DNA from: SURF-21 sp964462595
Lineage (GTDB): Bacteria > Actinomycetota > Geothermincolia > Geothermincolales > RBG-13-55-18
DNA: 64,000 bases
Reading direction: 5' to 3'
Assembly (NCBI GenBank): GCA_964462595.1
Contig: CAYWXM010000024.1
Coordinates: forward strand, 124,001 to 188,000
Shown here piece by piece: positions 16,543 through 25,634 of this stretch. Both the position numbers and the translations under genes were made by a program. The first letter of the stretch is position 1, and every line of letters starts with the position of its first letter. A model generated the notes under the pieces. The model did not search any database, was not told the DNA's origin, and was given only the letters and a program-made list of their open reading frames with translations.

Positions 16543-17889
16543 ATGTCTGCGAAAACGAACCTTTTATGGGATAAGTGCAAAAAAATCATGCAGGAACGCG
16601 GCACCGACACGTCCTCCATGTGGTTTAAAAACCTGCATCCCGAAAAAGTAGAGGACTCTACCCTGGTCCTTTACACCAATAATAATTTTACTAAGGAGTG
16701 GGTCGATAAACGTTATCTTAACCTTATACAGGAGGTTGTGTCCGAGGTCTTTACGGGCGTGGACCAGGTGAGGGTTATACTCAAGGATCGCCGTAAGAAG
16801 GGCGGTCGCGACCCTGTCTACCTCGACGACAACATGCTTTCCTCGGGAAGCGAAGACCCGATATCCCCGGTAGCCCTCAACCCGCGCTTAACGTTTGATA
16901 CCTTCGTTATCGGCGCCAGCAACCGCTTCGCTCATGCTGCCGCTCTTTCCGTATCCGAGAACCCCACCTCTTATAACCCGCTTTATATATACGGCGGGGT
17001 CGGCCTGGGAAAAACTCACCTCCTCCATTCCATAGGCCACTATGCAAAAAACCTGTATCCCAACATGAGGATTATATACAGGTCCTCAGAACAGTTTTTA
17101 AACGATTTTATAACCTCGCTCGGCTCTAACAGCATTCCCGTCTTTCAAAAGAGATATCGTTCGATAGACATGCTTCTCATAGACGACATACAATTCCTCG
17201 CCAACAAAGAGAGGACGGTAGAGGAATTTTTTCATACCTTCAACGACCTTCATAACAACAACAAACAGATAGTCCTCTCCAGCGATTGCCCCCCCAAGGA
17301 GATAAGCGGTCTCCAGGAAAGACTCATCTCCAGGTTCGAGTGGGGCCTTATAACCGATATCCAGCCCCCCGAGCTGGAGACAAGGATAGCAATACTCCGT
17401 AAAAAGTCCGCCCTTGATAAAAAGGATGTGCCGGATGAGGTCATAAACTACATCGCCTCACGTTTCGACTCCAATATACGTGAACTCGAGGGGGCCCTCA
17501 TCCGCGTGGTCGCATATTCCAGCCTGGCTAAAGAGCCAATCACTCCGGAAATGGCCAAGGAGGTGTTGAGAGATATCCTTCCCGAAGAAAAAAACCAGGA
17601 TATCAGCATGGACCAGATAATGAGGGTGACAGCGGATCACTTCAATATCTCCGTTAAACAACTGACGAGCCCGAACCGCTCCCGCAACCTGGTAACGGCC
17701 AGGCAGATCTGCATGTACCTGTGCAGGGAACTAACGGATAATTCCCTTCCCACCATCAGCAATGCCTTTGGTGGAAGACACCATTCGACGACCATACACT
17801 CCGTCGATAAAATAAAACAGCTCATGGAGGAAAAACGGGAAATATACGATGCCGTTCAAAAGCTGACCAACAGGATAAAGCAGGGTTAA
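16543..17889 (+). CDS. dnaA: Chromosomal replication initiator protein DnaA
   Basis: 448 residues with all four domains: N-terminal domain I (LWDKCKKIMQ...WFKNLHP), a short variable linker, the AAA+ domain (FVIGASNRFAHAAA, Walker A GGVGLGKTHLLH, Walker B MLLIDDIQFL, and the arginine-containing ISRFEWGL), and domain IV with the box-binding signature ARQICMYLCRELTDNSLP and GGRHHSTTIHS. It opens oriC in its ATP form. GGGGGATG lies upstream of the ATG. The gene opens the rightward dnaA-dnaN-recF-DUF721-gyrB-gyrA series. Confidence 0.98.
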   Translation: MSAKTNLLWDKCKKIMQERGTDTSSMWFKNLHPEKVEDSTLVLYTNNNFTKEWVDKRYLNLIQEVVSEVFTGVDQVRVILKDRRKKGGRDPVYLDDNMLSSGSEDPISPVALNPRLTFDTFVIGASNRFAHAAALSVSENPTSYNPLYIYGGVGLGKTHLLHSIGHYAKNLYPNMRIIYRSSEQFLNDFITSLGSNSIPVFQKRYRSIDMLLIDDIQFLANKERTVEEFFHTFNDLHNNNKQIVLSSDCPPKEISGLQERLISRFEWGLITDIQPPELETRIAILRKKSALDKKDVPDEVINYIASRFDSNIRELEGALIRVVAYSSLAKEPITPEMAKEVLRDILPEEKNQDISMDQIMRVTADHFNISVKQLTSPNRSRNLVTARQICMYLCRELTDNSLPTISNAFGGRHHSTTIHSVDKIKQLMEEKREIYDAVQKLTNRIKQG

Positions 17890-18141
17890 AAGATGTTGAT
17901 AAACTGTTATTCTATCTGTGCAGAGATCTTTAAAAGGGGGCTCCTCATAGAAGCACTGTTCAAAAAGCCGGTTTTTTCAGAAGCAACGTTTTTTTTCTCC
18001 ACACCTTTATTGACAGTCATATTTCCAGTGCCATCTCCGGTTTTCAGACTTATAGACAATATCCGCAGACTCTACTACTAATACGAATATGAATATTAAT
18101 ATATTAATAGAAGACCACTTTATCAGGAGGTTCAAAGAAAA
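17890..18141. other. oriC: Probable replication origin (oriC) between dnaA and dnaN
   Basis: A 250-base AT-rich interval in the usual oriC position. Near-match DnaA boxes are TTCTCCACA (17995-18003), TTATAGACA (18050-18058) and ATATCCGCA (18059-18067), the last two abutting head to tail. Five bases on comes CTACTACTAATA (18072-18083), the complement of repeated 3'-GAT-5' DnaA-trios, then a run of almost pure A/T to 18110. Tandem boxes, trios and AT-rich DNA in this order are the known origin unwinding architecture (BUS element). An open frame at 17893-18081 has no coding character. Confidence 0.7.
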
Positions 18142-19230
18142 ATGAAATTCAGCGCTTTAAGGGAAGATCTGCTGAACGCAATGCAAACCGTACAATACTC
18201 CGCTAACACGAAAGGGATGATGCCCATCCTTTCCGGTATAAAGATCGAGGTGAAAGAGGGAGAAATACTCTTACATGCCACCGACCTGGAGGCATACACC
18301 ACGACAAAATGTTCCGCAAACATAGAGAAGATAGGGGTGTGTGTAGTCAACCTGAAAGTAGTCATGGATATACTGAGGGATTCGAATGACGAGAAATTGG
18401 ACGTGGAAGTCACCGGAAACGAAATGGTCCTGAAAGGACAGAAGAGCCTGATAAAACTCTTCACCATGCCCGCCGAGGATTTTCCGAGTCCTCCGGAGGT
18501 AAACATCCCCGTCATCGAAGCACTGGATAAAGCCATATTTTTGCCCGCGGTGCAGAAGGTTTCCAGGGCGGCGTCGAGAGACGAAAAAAGGCCGACCCTG
18601 TTGGGGATTTATATGGAGGTCGAGGAAAAAGAGATAAACATGGTGAGCACCGACAGCTACAGGCTGTCCATTAGAAAAATAAAGGAAGGGTTTACCCGTG
18701 GCGAACAGGCAAAGTATATAATCCCGGCTTCCGCGATGCTTAATCTCGCCAGGATAGCGGGAAAGAAAGGCACCATGGACGTTTATCGTGACGAGAACGG
18801 CGGCCAGGTGAGGTTTGAGATGGAGGGAACAAGCCACACGATTAGATTGATAGAGGGGAAGTTTCCGAAATACGGCCAGTTTATACCGGAGAGCCTGGAG
18901 CAGATAGCAGAGGTAAACAGGGAGGAGATTATGGGGGCACTGAAGAGAGCCTCTTTAATAAGCAGTACCGTGAAGATGAAAATCAACGCGGACGGGATAA
19001 CCGTGTCCAGCGAGTCCAGGGATATAGGTGAGGGAAAAGAAAACGTGAGCGTAGTTTATACGGGGGACGAAATAGAGATCGCGTTTAACAGCAGGTTTCT
19101 CGAGGACGGCATTCAGAGCATCGACGGTGAGAGCGTGATATTAGGGATGTCGGAGCCATTAAAACCGGGGATTATAAAAGAAAAAGACATGGAAGACTTC
19201 ATGTACATAATCATGCCGATACGCCTGTAA
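18142..19230 (+). CDS. dnaN: DNA polymerase III sliding clamp (beta subunit)
   Basis: 362 residues in three clamp domains. Recognisable blocks include MKFSALREDLLNAMQTV at the N-terminus, LSGIKIEV, LLGIYMEVEEKEINMVSTDSYRL in the middle domain and the C-terminal MYIIMPIRL. The dimeric ring tethers the polymerase and many repair proteins to DNA. AGGAGG lies 11 bases before the ATG. It follows the putative origin and precedes recF by 21 bases. Confidence 0.97.
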   Translation: MKFSALREDLLNAMQTVQYSANTKGMMPILSGIKIEVKEGEILLHATDLEAYTTTKCSANIEKIGVCVVNLKVVMDILRDSNDEKLDVEVTGNEMVLKGQKSLIKLFTMPAEDFPSPPEVNIPVIEALDKAIFLPAVQKVSRAASRDEKRPTLLGIYMEVEEKEINMVSTDSYRLSIRKIKEGFTRGEQAKYIIPASAMLNLARIAGKKGTMDVYRDENGGQVRFEMEGTSHTIRLIEGKFPKYGQFIPESLEQIAEVNREEIMGALKRASLISSTVKMKINADGITVSSESRDIGEGKENVSVVYTGDEIEIAFNSRFLEDGIQSIDGESVILGMSEPLKPGIIKEKDMEDFMYIIMPIRL

Positions 19231-19251
19231 GAAAGAAGAAACCACCGAGCC

Positions 19252-20277
19252 GTGACGGGCCTTCTGAGACTGAGCGACTTTAGAAACTATCACAGCAGCG
19301 TAACGCGTTTCGATCCGGGGATTAACGTTGTGATAGGAGACAACGGGCGGGGGAAAACAAATCTGCTCGAAGCCCTCTTTTTCCTTGTGCAGGGTAGATC
19401 GATGCGTACTAGCGATTTAAGAGAGCTGGTAAAAAGCGGCGAGGAGGAAGCGATAATAGACGGGGTCTTCGAAGCGGGAAGGGAAATCAAGTCGAGGATA
19501 TCGATAGATAAAGAGGGAAGGGTAAAGGGCAGGAAGAGGATGGAAGGCCTGCAGGCGCATTCTTTTCAACCGGACGATATATGGATGATAAAAGGGGGTC
19601 CGGAATCGAGAAGAAGGTATCTTGACGAGGCGACGCTGGAGATAAAAAGGGGATACAGGGAGACCTTAAGGGAATATCAGAGAGTTCTAAAGCAGAGGAA
19701 CGAAGCGATAAAGGCGGTCAGGAGGGGATCGAAAGGACGCGAGACGATCAGGAACTGGAATCTGCTGATATACAGGCACGGAGGCTCGATCGTCATGGAG
19801 AGGATACAGACTGCGAAAAGGATGCAGGAGGAAATGAACACGCTGGCAGGGGGGTGGGGAAAAGGGGAGATAGAGTTGCAATATTACACCTCCATGGGAG
19901 AGGAAATAGAGGACGAGAAAAAGACGCTGGAAAAGATAGAGAAGATGGAGGAAGCGGAGATAAGAAGGGGTTTGAGTTTAACCGGACCGCAACGCGATGA
20001 GCTGCTGATAAAGATGGCGGGAAAGAACACCAGGAGAGAATGTTCCCAGGGCGAACAGAAGATCGTGGCCATCATGTGGAGGATAGCCGAAGCGGAAACG
20101 ATAAGGTCTCGCACGGGGAGAAAGGTGATACTTCTCATGGACGACTGCCTCTCCGAATTGGACGCGGAGAATCGTAAAAACCTGATGGATGAATTGCGAA
20201 GGTGGGAGCAGGTCGTGGTAACAGCGACCGACGACGCCCCGGAGTTCGACAACTGCAGAAAGATAGTCCTGGCCTGA
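19252..20277 (+). CDS. recF: DNA replication and repair protein RecF
   Basis: 341 residues of the SMC-like RecF family: LSDFRNYHS at the N-terminus, Walker A GDNGRGKTNLLEAL, FQPDDIWMIKGGPESRRRYLD, signature motif CSQGEQK, and Walker B VILLMDDCLSELD. It helps load RecA at gaps and stalled forks. The start codon is GTG at 19252, without a strong Shine-Dalgarno; translation may be coupled to dnaN. The middle of the protein is rich in Lys/Arg/Glu coiled coil, as usual. Confidence 0.95.
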   Translation: MTGLLRLSDFRNYHSSVTRFDPGINVVIGDNGRGKTNLLEALFFLVQGRSMRTSDLRELVKSGEEEAIIDGVFEAGREIKSRISIDKEGRVKGRKRMEGLQAHSFQPDDIWMIKGGPESRRRYLDEATLEIKRGYRETLREYQRVLKQRNEAIKAVRRGSKGRETIRNWNLLIYRHGGSIVMERIQTAKRMQEEMNTLAGGWGKGEIELQYYTSMGEEIEDEKKTLEKIEKMEEAEIRRGLSLTGPQRDELLIKMAGKNTRRECSQGEQKIVAIMWRIAEAETIRSRTGRKVILLMDDCLSELDAENRKNLMDELRRWEQVVVTATDDAPEFDNCRKIVLA

Positions 20278-20287
20278 AAGGGAGGGG

Positions 20288-20593
20288 ATGAAAGACAAAG
20301 ACGAGGTAAAAGATATACGGCAGAGAATGCAGGAGCTTTTTACCGCCGAGGGGATGCCGGAGTTCGAGGAACTCTTGCGTATAAAAACAGCCTGGGTGGA
20401 GATAGTGGGGGAAGACACGGCCGAAAAGACCAGGCCGTACCGTCTTGAAAAGGGAACGCTTTCGGTGGGGGTGGGGTCCCACTCACAGGTACAGGACATG
20501 CTCTTCCGTGTGGAGGAGATAAAACAGCGCACGAGGGAGGAGACCGGGATAGAGATAAAGGCGGTGAGGGCCAAAAAAGTAAACCTTTACTGA
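20288..20593 (+). CDS. DUF721 protein, DciA-like
   Basis: 101 residues. The family pattern is seen in VWVEIVGEDTAEKTRPYRLEK-like spacing (AWVEIVG...TRPYRL) followed by GTLSVGVGSHSQVQDMLF. DUF721 proteins sit between recF and gyrB in Actinomycetota; some relatives (DciA) bind and help load the replicative helicase DnaB. Here no separate C-terminal extension is present. The ATG has GGGAGGGG just upstream. The helicase-loader role is established only for distant relatives and is an inference here. Confidence 0.85.
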   Translation: MKDKDEVKDIRQRMQELFTAEGMPEFEELLRIKTAWVEIVGEDTAEKTRPYRLEKGTLSVGVGSHSQVQDMLFRVEEIKQRTREETGIEIKAVRAKKVNLY

Positions 20594-20660
20594 AAGGTTA
20601 TAAAATGGGCCTGGAGCAGGAAAAAAGCGCTTAAAGTGGGAGAAATCAGCCTCGTGTAGA

Positions 20661-20669
20661 TGCTATAAT
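20661..20669 (+). promoter_or_regulatory. Extended -10 promoter of gyrB
   Basis: TGCTATAAT at 20661-20669 is a perfect extended -10 element, 55 bases before the gyrB start. No good -35 lies at 17 bases, which is typical for extended -10 promoters. The same nonamer precedes dnaA-side and rpsF transcription units. Confidence 0.6.
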
Positions 20670-20723
20670 TTGATAGTCGGAGAGTTTTCAAGACAATGGA
20701 ATACCAAGCAAGACGGAGGATAT

Positions 20724-22643
20724 ATGGCGAGAGCAAAAGAAAAAACGGAGGCTTACGACGAGAGTTCGATATCGGTTTTAGAGGGACTCGAAGCGGTAAA
20801 AAAAAGACCGAGCATGTACATAGGGACGACAGGCCCCAGGGGCCTTCATCACCTGGTGTACGAGGTCGTGGACAACAGTATTGATGAGTGTCTGGCAGGC
20901 TTCTGTAAAAACATCTGGATAACCATACACCCGGATGAGTCCATAACCGTCGTGGATGACGGAAGAGGCATCCCCGTCGGAATGATGAAAAAGCAGAAAA
21001 AATCGGCCGCCGAGGTCGTACTGACCACACTGCACGCCGGTGGGAAGTTCGGCAGCAAGGTATACCGCGTTTCCGGGGGCCTTCATGGCGTTGGGGTATC
21101 GGTGGTGAACGCCCTTTCTGAGTGGCTGATCCTGGAAGTGGGAAGGGAAGGCAAGGTATACCAACAGAGGTATGAGAAAGGCGCGCCGGTAACCCCCCTC
21201 GAAATGGTGGGTGAATCGGTGAGGACGGGGACGATAATAAGCTTTGCGCCCGATCCGGACGTGTTCGAGAGCGTGGATTTTGACTTCGACATCATCGCCC
21301 AGAGGATGCGGGAAATGGCATTCCTCAACCGCGGGTTGAGGATAGAGATAAAGGACGAGAGAAAAGAAGTTCCCGAGGAAGTCACCTTCCGCTACGACGG
21401 CGGGATAGTCGATTTTATCAAGCACATCAACGCCGCCAAGGATCCTATCCACGGCAAGATAATCTTCATGAGCGCGGAACAGGAAAGCGCGCAGGTGGAG
21501 ATATCCATGCAATACAACAGGGGATACATGGAGAGCATCTATACCTTTGCCAACAACATCAACACCCACGAGGGAGGAACCCACCTGGCCGGGTTCAAGG
21601 GCGCCCTTACCCGGGCGATAAACGATTATGCGCGCAAGAAAGGGTTTCTCAAGGAGAAGGAAGACAACCTGATCGGGGAGGACGTGCGAGAGGGGCTGGC
21701 GGCGATTATCAACGTGAAACTCAAGGAGCCGCAGTTCGAGGGCCAGACCAAGACCAAACTGGGGAACACCGAGATAAGGGGCTTCGTGGAATCGACCGTT
21801 AACGCAAGGCTGTCGGAGTGGCTCGAAGAGAACCCAGGCGAGGCCAAGGCCATAATGTCCAAGGTGGTGGGCGCCTCCAAGGCCAGGATGGCGGCGCGGA
21901 ACGCAAGGGAATTGACGCGGCGCAAGGGGCTCCTGGAGAGCACCTCACTGCCTGGCAAGCTGGCCGACTGCACCATGAAGGACCCATCTATGTGCGAGAT
22001 ATATCTCGTTGAGGGCGACTCGGCCGGCGGTTCGGCAAAGCAGGCTCGCGACCGGCGTTTCCAGGCCATACTCCCCCTGAAGGGGAAGATACTGAACGTG
22101 GAGAAGGCCCGCCTGCACAAGATACTCAATAACACCGAGATACAGGCGATAGTCTCGGCGTCCGGCACGGGTATAGGGGAGGATTTCGATGTGGAAAAGG
22201 CGCGCTACCACAAGGCGATAATCATGACCGATGCCGACGTCGACGGGTCTCACATAAGGACCCTCATACTGACCTTCTTTTTCCGCTACATGCGCGAGAT
22301 GATAGAGGCGGGATACGTATACATCGCTCAACCCCCGCTTTACCGTATAACCTGCGATAAAAAGGATTACTATGCCTATAACGATTCCGAGATGGAAGAG
22401 CTGGCCAAGAGGTTCAATGGCAAGAAGTACGACGTCCAGCGATACAAGGGCCTGGGAGAGATGAACGCCGAGCAATTGTGGGAAACTACCATGAACCCGG
22501 AGCGGCGCATACTCATGCGCGTCAACCTCGAGGATGCAATAATGGCCGACGAGATATTCACCACCCTGATGGGGGATGACGTGGAGTCGAGGCGCCAGTT
22601 CATACAGAAGCACGCCAAGAACGTCCGCTTCCTGGATATATAA
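20724..22643 (+). CDS. gyrB: DNA gyrase subunit B
   Basis: 639 residues from ATG 20724, which is preceded by ACGGAGGA; an upstream in-frame codon at 20670 has no Shine-Dalgarno. GHKL ATPase motifs are EVVDNSIDE, DDGRGIPVG and GLHGVGVSVVNAL. The TOPRIM domain has EGDSAGGSAK, and IMTDADVDGSHIRTL; the C-terminus has YKGLGEMNAEQLWETTM. It is the ATPase half of gyrase, introducing negative supercoils with GyrA. Together with gyrA (33 bases downstream) it ends the origin operon. Confidence 0.97.
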   Translation: MARAKEKTEAYDESSISVLEGLEAVKKRPSMYIGTTGPRGLHHLVYEVVDNSIDECLAGFCKNIWITIHPDESITVVDDGRGIPVGMMKKQKKSAAEVVLTTLHAGGKFGSKVYRVSGGLHGVGVSVVNALSEWLILEVGREGKVYQQRYEKGAPVTPLEMVGESVRTGTIISFAPDPDVFESVDFDFDIIAQRMREMAFLNRGLRIEIKDERKEVPEEVTFRYDGGIVDFIKHINAAKDPIHGKIIFMSAEQESAQVEISMQYNRGYMESIYTFANNINTHEGGTHLAGFKGALTRAINDYARKKGFLKEKEDNLIGEDVREGLAAIINVKLKEPQFEGQTKTKLGNTEIRGFVESTVNARLSEWLEENPGEAKAIMSKVVGASKARMAARNARELTRRKGLLESTSLPGKLADCTMKDPSMCEIYLVEGDSAGGSAKQARDRRFQAILPLKGKILNVEKARLHKILNNTEIQAIVSASGTGIGEDFDVEKARYHKAIIMTDADVDGSHIRTLILTFFFRYMREMIEAGYVYIAQPPLYRITCDKKDYYAYNDSEMEELAKRFNGKKYDVQRYKGLGEMNAEQLWETTMNPERRILMRVNLEDAIMADEIFTTLMGDDVESRRQFIQKHAKNVRFLDI

Positions 22644-22676
22644 ACGGACGCGCCGCAATACGCCAGGAGGAAGAAA

Positions 22677-25190
22677 ATGGTACAAGCCCTCACAGGCAAG
22701 ATAAAGCCCGTGGAGATAGACGAGGAGATGCAGCGCTCCTACATGGATTACGCCATGAGCGTGATCGTGGGGAGGGCCCTTCCCGACGTCAGGGACGGCC
22801 TCAAGCCGGTGCACCGCAGGATACTCTACGGCATGTACGAGCAGAACCTCGCCCCCAACCGGCCCCACCGCAAGTCCGCAAGGGTGGTGGGGGACGTCAT
22901 GGGGAAGTATCATCCCCATGGCGACCAGGCAATATACGATACCCTGGCGAGGATGGCCCAGGACTTCTCGACGCGATACGAACTGGTGGACGGGCACGGT
23001 AACTTCGGCTCGGTGGACGGAGACAGCCCGGCGGCGATGCGCTACACCGAGGCGCGGCTTGCGCCCATCGCCATGGAGATGCTCAGGGAGATCGACAAGG
23101 AAACCGTGGACTTCGTGCCCAACTACGACGAGTCGCTGCAGGAGCCATCGGTGCTGCCCTCCCGTTTCCCCAACCTGCTGGCCAACGGCTCTTCAGGCAT
23201 TGCGGTGGGTATGTCCACGAATATACCGCCGCACAACCTGGGAGAGGTTATCGATGCGGCAGTCGCCGTGACGCGGAAACCCGACATAGATGTCAAGGAT
23301 CTGATGAAACTGGTCAAGGGGCCGGACTTCCCCACCGGGGGGATGGTCATGGGGCTCGAGGGCCTGCGTGAGGCCTACGAAACCGGTCGGGGCGTGATCA
23401 GGGTGAGGGGGAAGGCGCATATCGAGCAGAACAAAGCGGGCCGCTCCAGCATCGTCGTCACCGAGATACCCTACCAGGTGAACAAGTCGCGCCTGACGGA
23501 GAGGATAGCGGAGCTGGTAAGGGAGAAAAAGCTCGTCGGCATATCAGACCTGCGCGACGAAAGCGACCGTGCGGGAATGCGGCTGGTGGTGGAGCTGCGC
23601 AAGGACAGCGCACCCCAGGTAGTGCTCAACCAGCTTTACAAGCATACCCAGCTGCAGGACTCCTTCGGGGTGATCATGATCGCCCTGGTGGGAGGAGTGC
23701 CGCGCACCCTCAACCTCAAGGAGGTCCTGGCAGGGTACGTCGTGCACCAGGTGGACGTGGTCACCAGGCGCACGAAGTTCGACCTGGACAAGGCGGAGAA
23801 AAGAGCCCACATCCTGGAAGGGCTGCTGGTGGCGCTGGCGCACCTTGACGAGGTCATCGCCCTGATCAAGAAGTCGCGCACCGTCGACGAGGCACGGAAG
23901 GGGCTGATGAAGCAGTTCAAGCTCAGCCAGGAACAGGCCCAGGCAATCCTGGAGATGAGGCTGCAGAGGCTTACCGGGATGGAAAGAGACAAGGTGAAGG
24001 CCGAGCACGAGGAACTGAAGAAAGAGATCGCCAGGCTGAAAGAGATACTGGCAGACGAGGCCAAGTTGAGGGCCATCATCGTCGAGGAGATGCAGGCCAT
24101 AAAAAAACGCTTCGCGGATCCCCGCAGGACGGAGATAGTGCCGGACTACGAGGACCTGGAGATAGAGGACCTCATCGCGGAGGAAGAGGTGGTGGTTACC
24201 ATCACCCATTCCGGTTACGTGAAGAGGCTGCCCATAACCACCTACCGCACCCAGAGGAGAGGCGGGAGGGGTGTGATGGGGATGAATCTCAAGGAAGGAG
24301 ACTTCGTGGAGCACCTTTTCGTTGCCTCCACCCATCACTACATCCACTTCTTCTCCAACCGGGGCAAGGCTTACAGGCTCAAGGTATACGAATTGCCCGA
24401 AGGATCACGGGCGGCTCGAGGCCATGCCCTGGTCAACCTGCTGCCCCTCACCTCGGGGGAGAATATATGTTCGGTGATAGCCACCAGGGACTATCCCGAG
24501 GACGCCTTCCTGGTGATAGCCACCCGGCGAGGCATGATAAAGAAGACCCCCTTCAAGAGCTACGACTCGCCACGCTCAGGCGGCCTGATAGCCATCAGCC
24601 TGATGGAGGGGGACGAGGTCATCGACACCCGCCTCACCAGCGGCGACAGCGATCTGGTGATGGTGACCCGCGGCGGCCAGGCCATCCGCTTCTCGGAGTC
24701 GGATTGCCGCTCCATGGGACGCGACACCCGCGGCGTAAGGGGCATGAGCCTGGGAGCTGAAGACGAGGTTATCTCCATGGGCATAGCCTCGGAGGACGCC
24801 GACCTGTTCGTCATCACCGAGATGGGATATGGGAAGAGAACCGCCGTTTCCAGGTATCCCAAACACCGCCGGGGGGGCAAGGGCGTGCGCACCATCTCCT
24901 TTACCGACGGCAAGGGCCTGTTGGTCGGCGCGCGCGTGGTGAGGGAGAACCAGGAGCTGATGGCGGTGTCGGTGGAAGGCGTGGTCATTCGCATGGCCAT
25001 AGAAGACATATCGCGCATGGGGCGGGCCACGCAGGGCGTGAGGATCATGAAGCTGGACTCGGAGGACAGCGTCGCCTCGATAGCCCAGCTCGCATCCCAG
25101 GAAGGGCTGCCCGATATGGAGGTGGAAGAGGAAAACGGGGCGGGCACGGAACCCGAACCCGGGAACGAGAACCAGGGGGAAGAGGGCTGA
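22677..25190 (+). CDS. gyrA: DNA gyrase subunit A
   Basis: 837 residues. The winged-helix/tower core contains GRALPDVRDGLKPVHRR and the catalytic tyrosine Y123 in AAMRYTEARL. The C-terminal beta-pinwheel has the GyrA box QRRGGRG, which separates gyrase from topoisomerase IV. At the position of E. coli Ser83 in the quinolone-resistance region (HPHGDQAIYD) it has Gln84, which is not a common wild-type residue there; Asp88 (E. coli Asp87) is retained. The end is an acidic tail. AGGAGGAAG precedes ATG 22677. Its stop codon overlaps the CTG start proposed for the archease gene. Confidence 0.97.
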   Translation: MVQALTGKIKPVEIDEEMQRSYMDYAMSVIVGRALPDVRDGLKPVHRRILYGMYEQNLAPNRPHRKSARVVGDVMGKYHPHGDQAIYDTLARMAQDFSTRYELVDGHGNFGSVDGDSPAAMRYTEARLAPIAMEMLREIDKETVDFVPNYDESLQEPSVLPSRFPNLLANGSSGIAVGMSTNIPPHNLGEVIDAAVAVTRKPDIDVKDLMKLVKGPDFPTGGMVMGLEGLREAYETGRGVIRVRGKAHIEQNKAGRSSIVVTEIPYQVNKSRLTERIAELVREKKLVGISDLRDESDRAGMRLVVELRKDSAPQVVLNQLYKHTQLQDSFGVIMIALVGGVPRTLNLKEVLAGYVVHQVDVVTRRTKFDLDKAEKRAHILEGLLVALAHLDEVIALIKKSRTVDEARKGLMKQFKLSQEQAQAILEMRLQRLTGMERDKVKAEHEELKKEIARLKEILADEAKLRAIIVEEMQAIKKRFADPRRTEIVPDYEDLEIEDLIAEEEVVVTITHSGYVKRLPITTYRTQRRGGRGVMGMNLKEGDFVEHLFVASTHHYIHFFSNRGKAYRLKVYELPEGSRAARGHALVNLLPLTSGENICSVIATRDYPEDAFLVIATRRGMIKKTPFKSYDSPRSGGLIAISLMEGDEVIDTRLTSGDSDLVMVTRGGQAIRFSESDCRSMGRDTRGVRGMSLGAEDEVISMGIASEDADLFVITEMGYGKRTAVSRYPKHRRGGKGVRTISFTDGKGLLVGARVVRENQELMAVSVEGVVIRMAIEDISRMGRATQGVRIMKLDSEDSVASIAQLASQEGLPDMEVEEENGAGTEPEPGNENQGEEG

Positions 25191-25603
25191 ATGGTTTTGA
25201 GGTCATAGAGCATACCTCCGACACGGGTATCCGGGCCTATGGCCGCAGCATGGCGGAAGCTTTCGAGAACTGCTCCCTGGGGATGATGTCGCTCATGCTC
25301 GACCCCGGTAAAGTAAGGCCGCGGCAGCGCGTGGGATTGTCGGCGCAGGGAAGGGACTGGAAATCACTGCTGGTGTCCTGGCTCTCCGAGGTATTGTACC
25401 GGGTGGAGGCGGAAAACCTGGCCTTCGCATCCTTTAAGATCTCCAGGCTCACCGAGTACGCGGCCGCGGGGTGGGGGATGGGTGAACCGCTGGACCGGGA
25501 AAGGCATGCGGCCGGGACGGAGATAAAGGCACCCACATACCATATGTTGGTATTGGAGGAGATAGAAGGCCTGTGGACGGCACAGGTTATCTTTGACGTA
25601 TGA
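25187..25603 (+). CDS. Archease, RtcB cofactor, with apparent CTG start
   Basis: 138 residues if translation begins at CTG 25187, overlapping the gyrA stop as CTGA. The N-terminus then reads FEVIEHTSDTGIRAYGRSM, the invariant archease metal-binding block; the next in-frame ATG (25250) would cut off this block. No ATG, GTG or TTG exists between. The rest (EAFENCSLGMMSLM, LVSWLSEVLYRVEAENLAF, APTYHML) follows the family. Archease promotes guanylylation and multiple turnover of RtcB, which is encoded next. A GGGGAAGAGG lies upstream of the CTG. Start confirmation is pending; the gene itself is solid. Confidence 0.85.
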   Translation: MNGFEVIEHTSDTGIRAYGRSMAEAFENCSLGMMSLMLDPGKVRPRQRVGLSAQGRDWKSLLVSWLSEVLYRVEAENLAFASFKISRLTEYAAAGWGMGEPLDRERHAAGTEIKAPTYHMLVLEEIEGLWTAQVIFDV

Positions 25604-25634
25604 GCGCGAGATGCGCTTCTGGTGGGTGGTGACG

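Noticed and set aside
17893..18081. 62-codon open frame after dnaA
   Set aside because: It overlaps the putative origin boxes, has no coding character and starts straight after the dnaA stop without a ribosome binding site.
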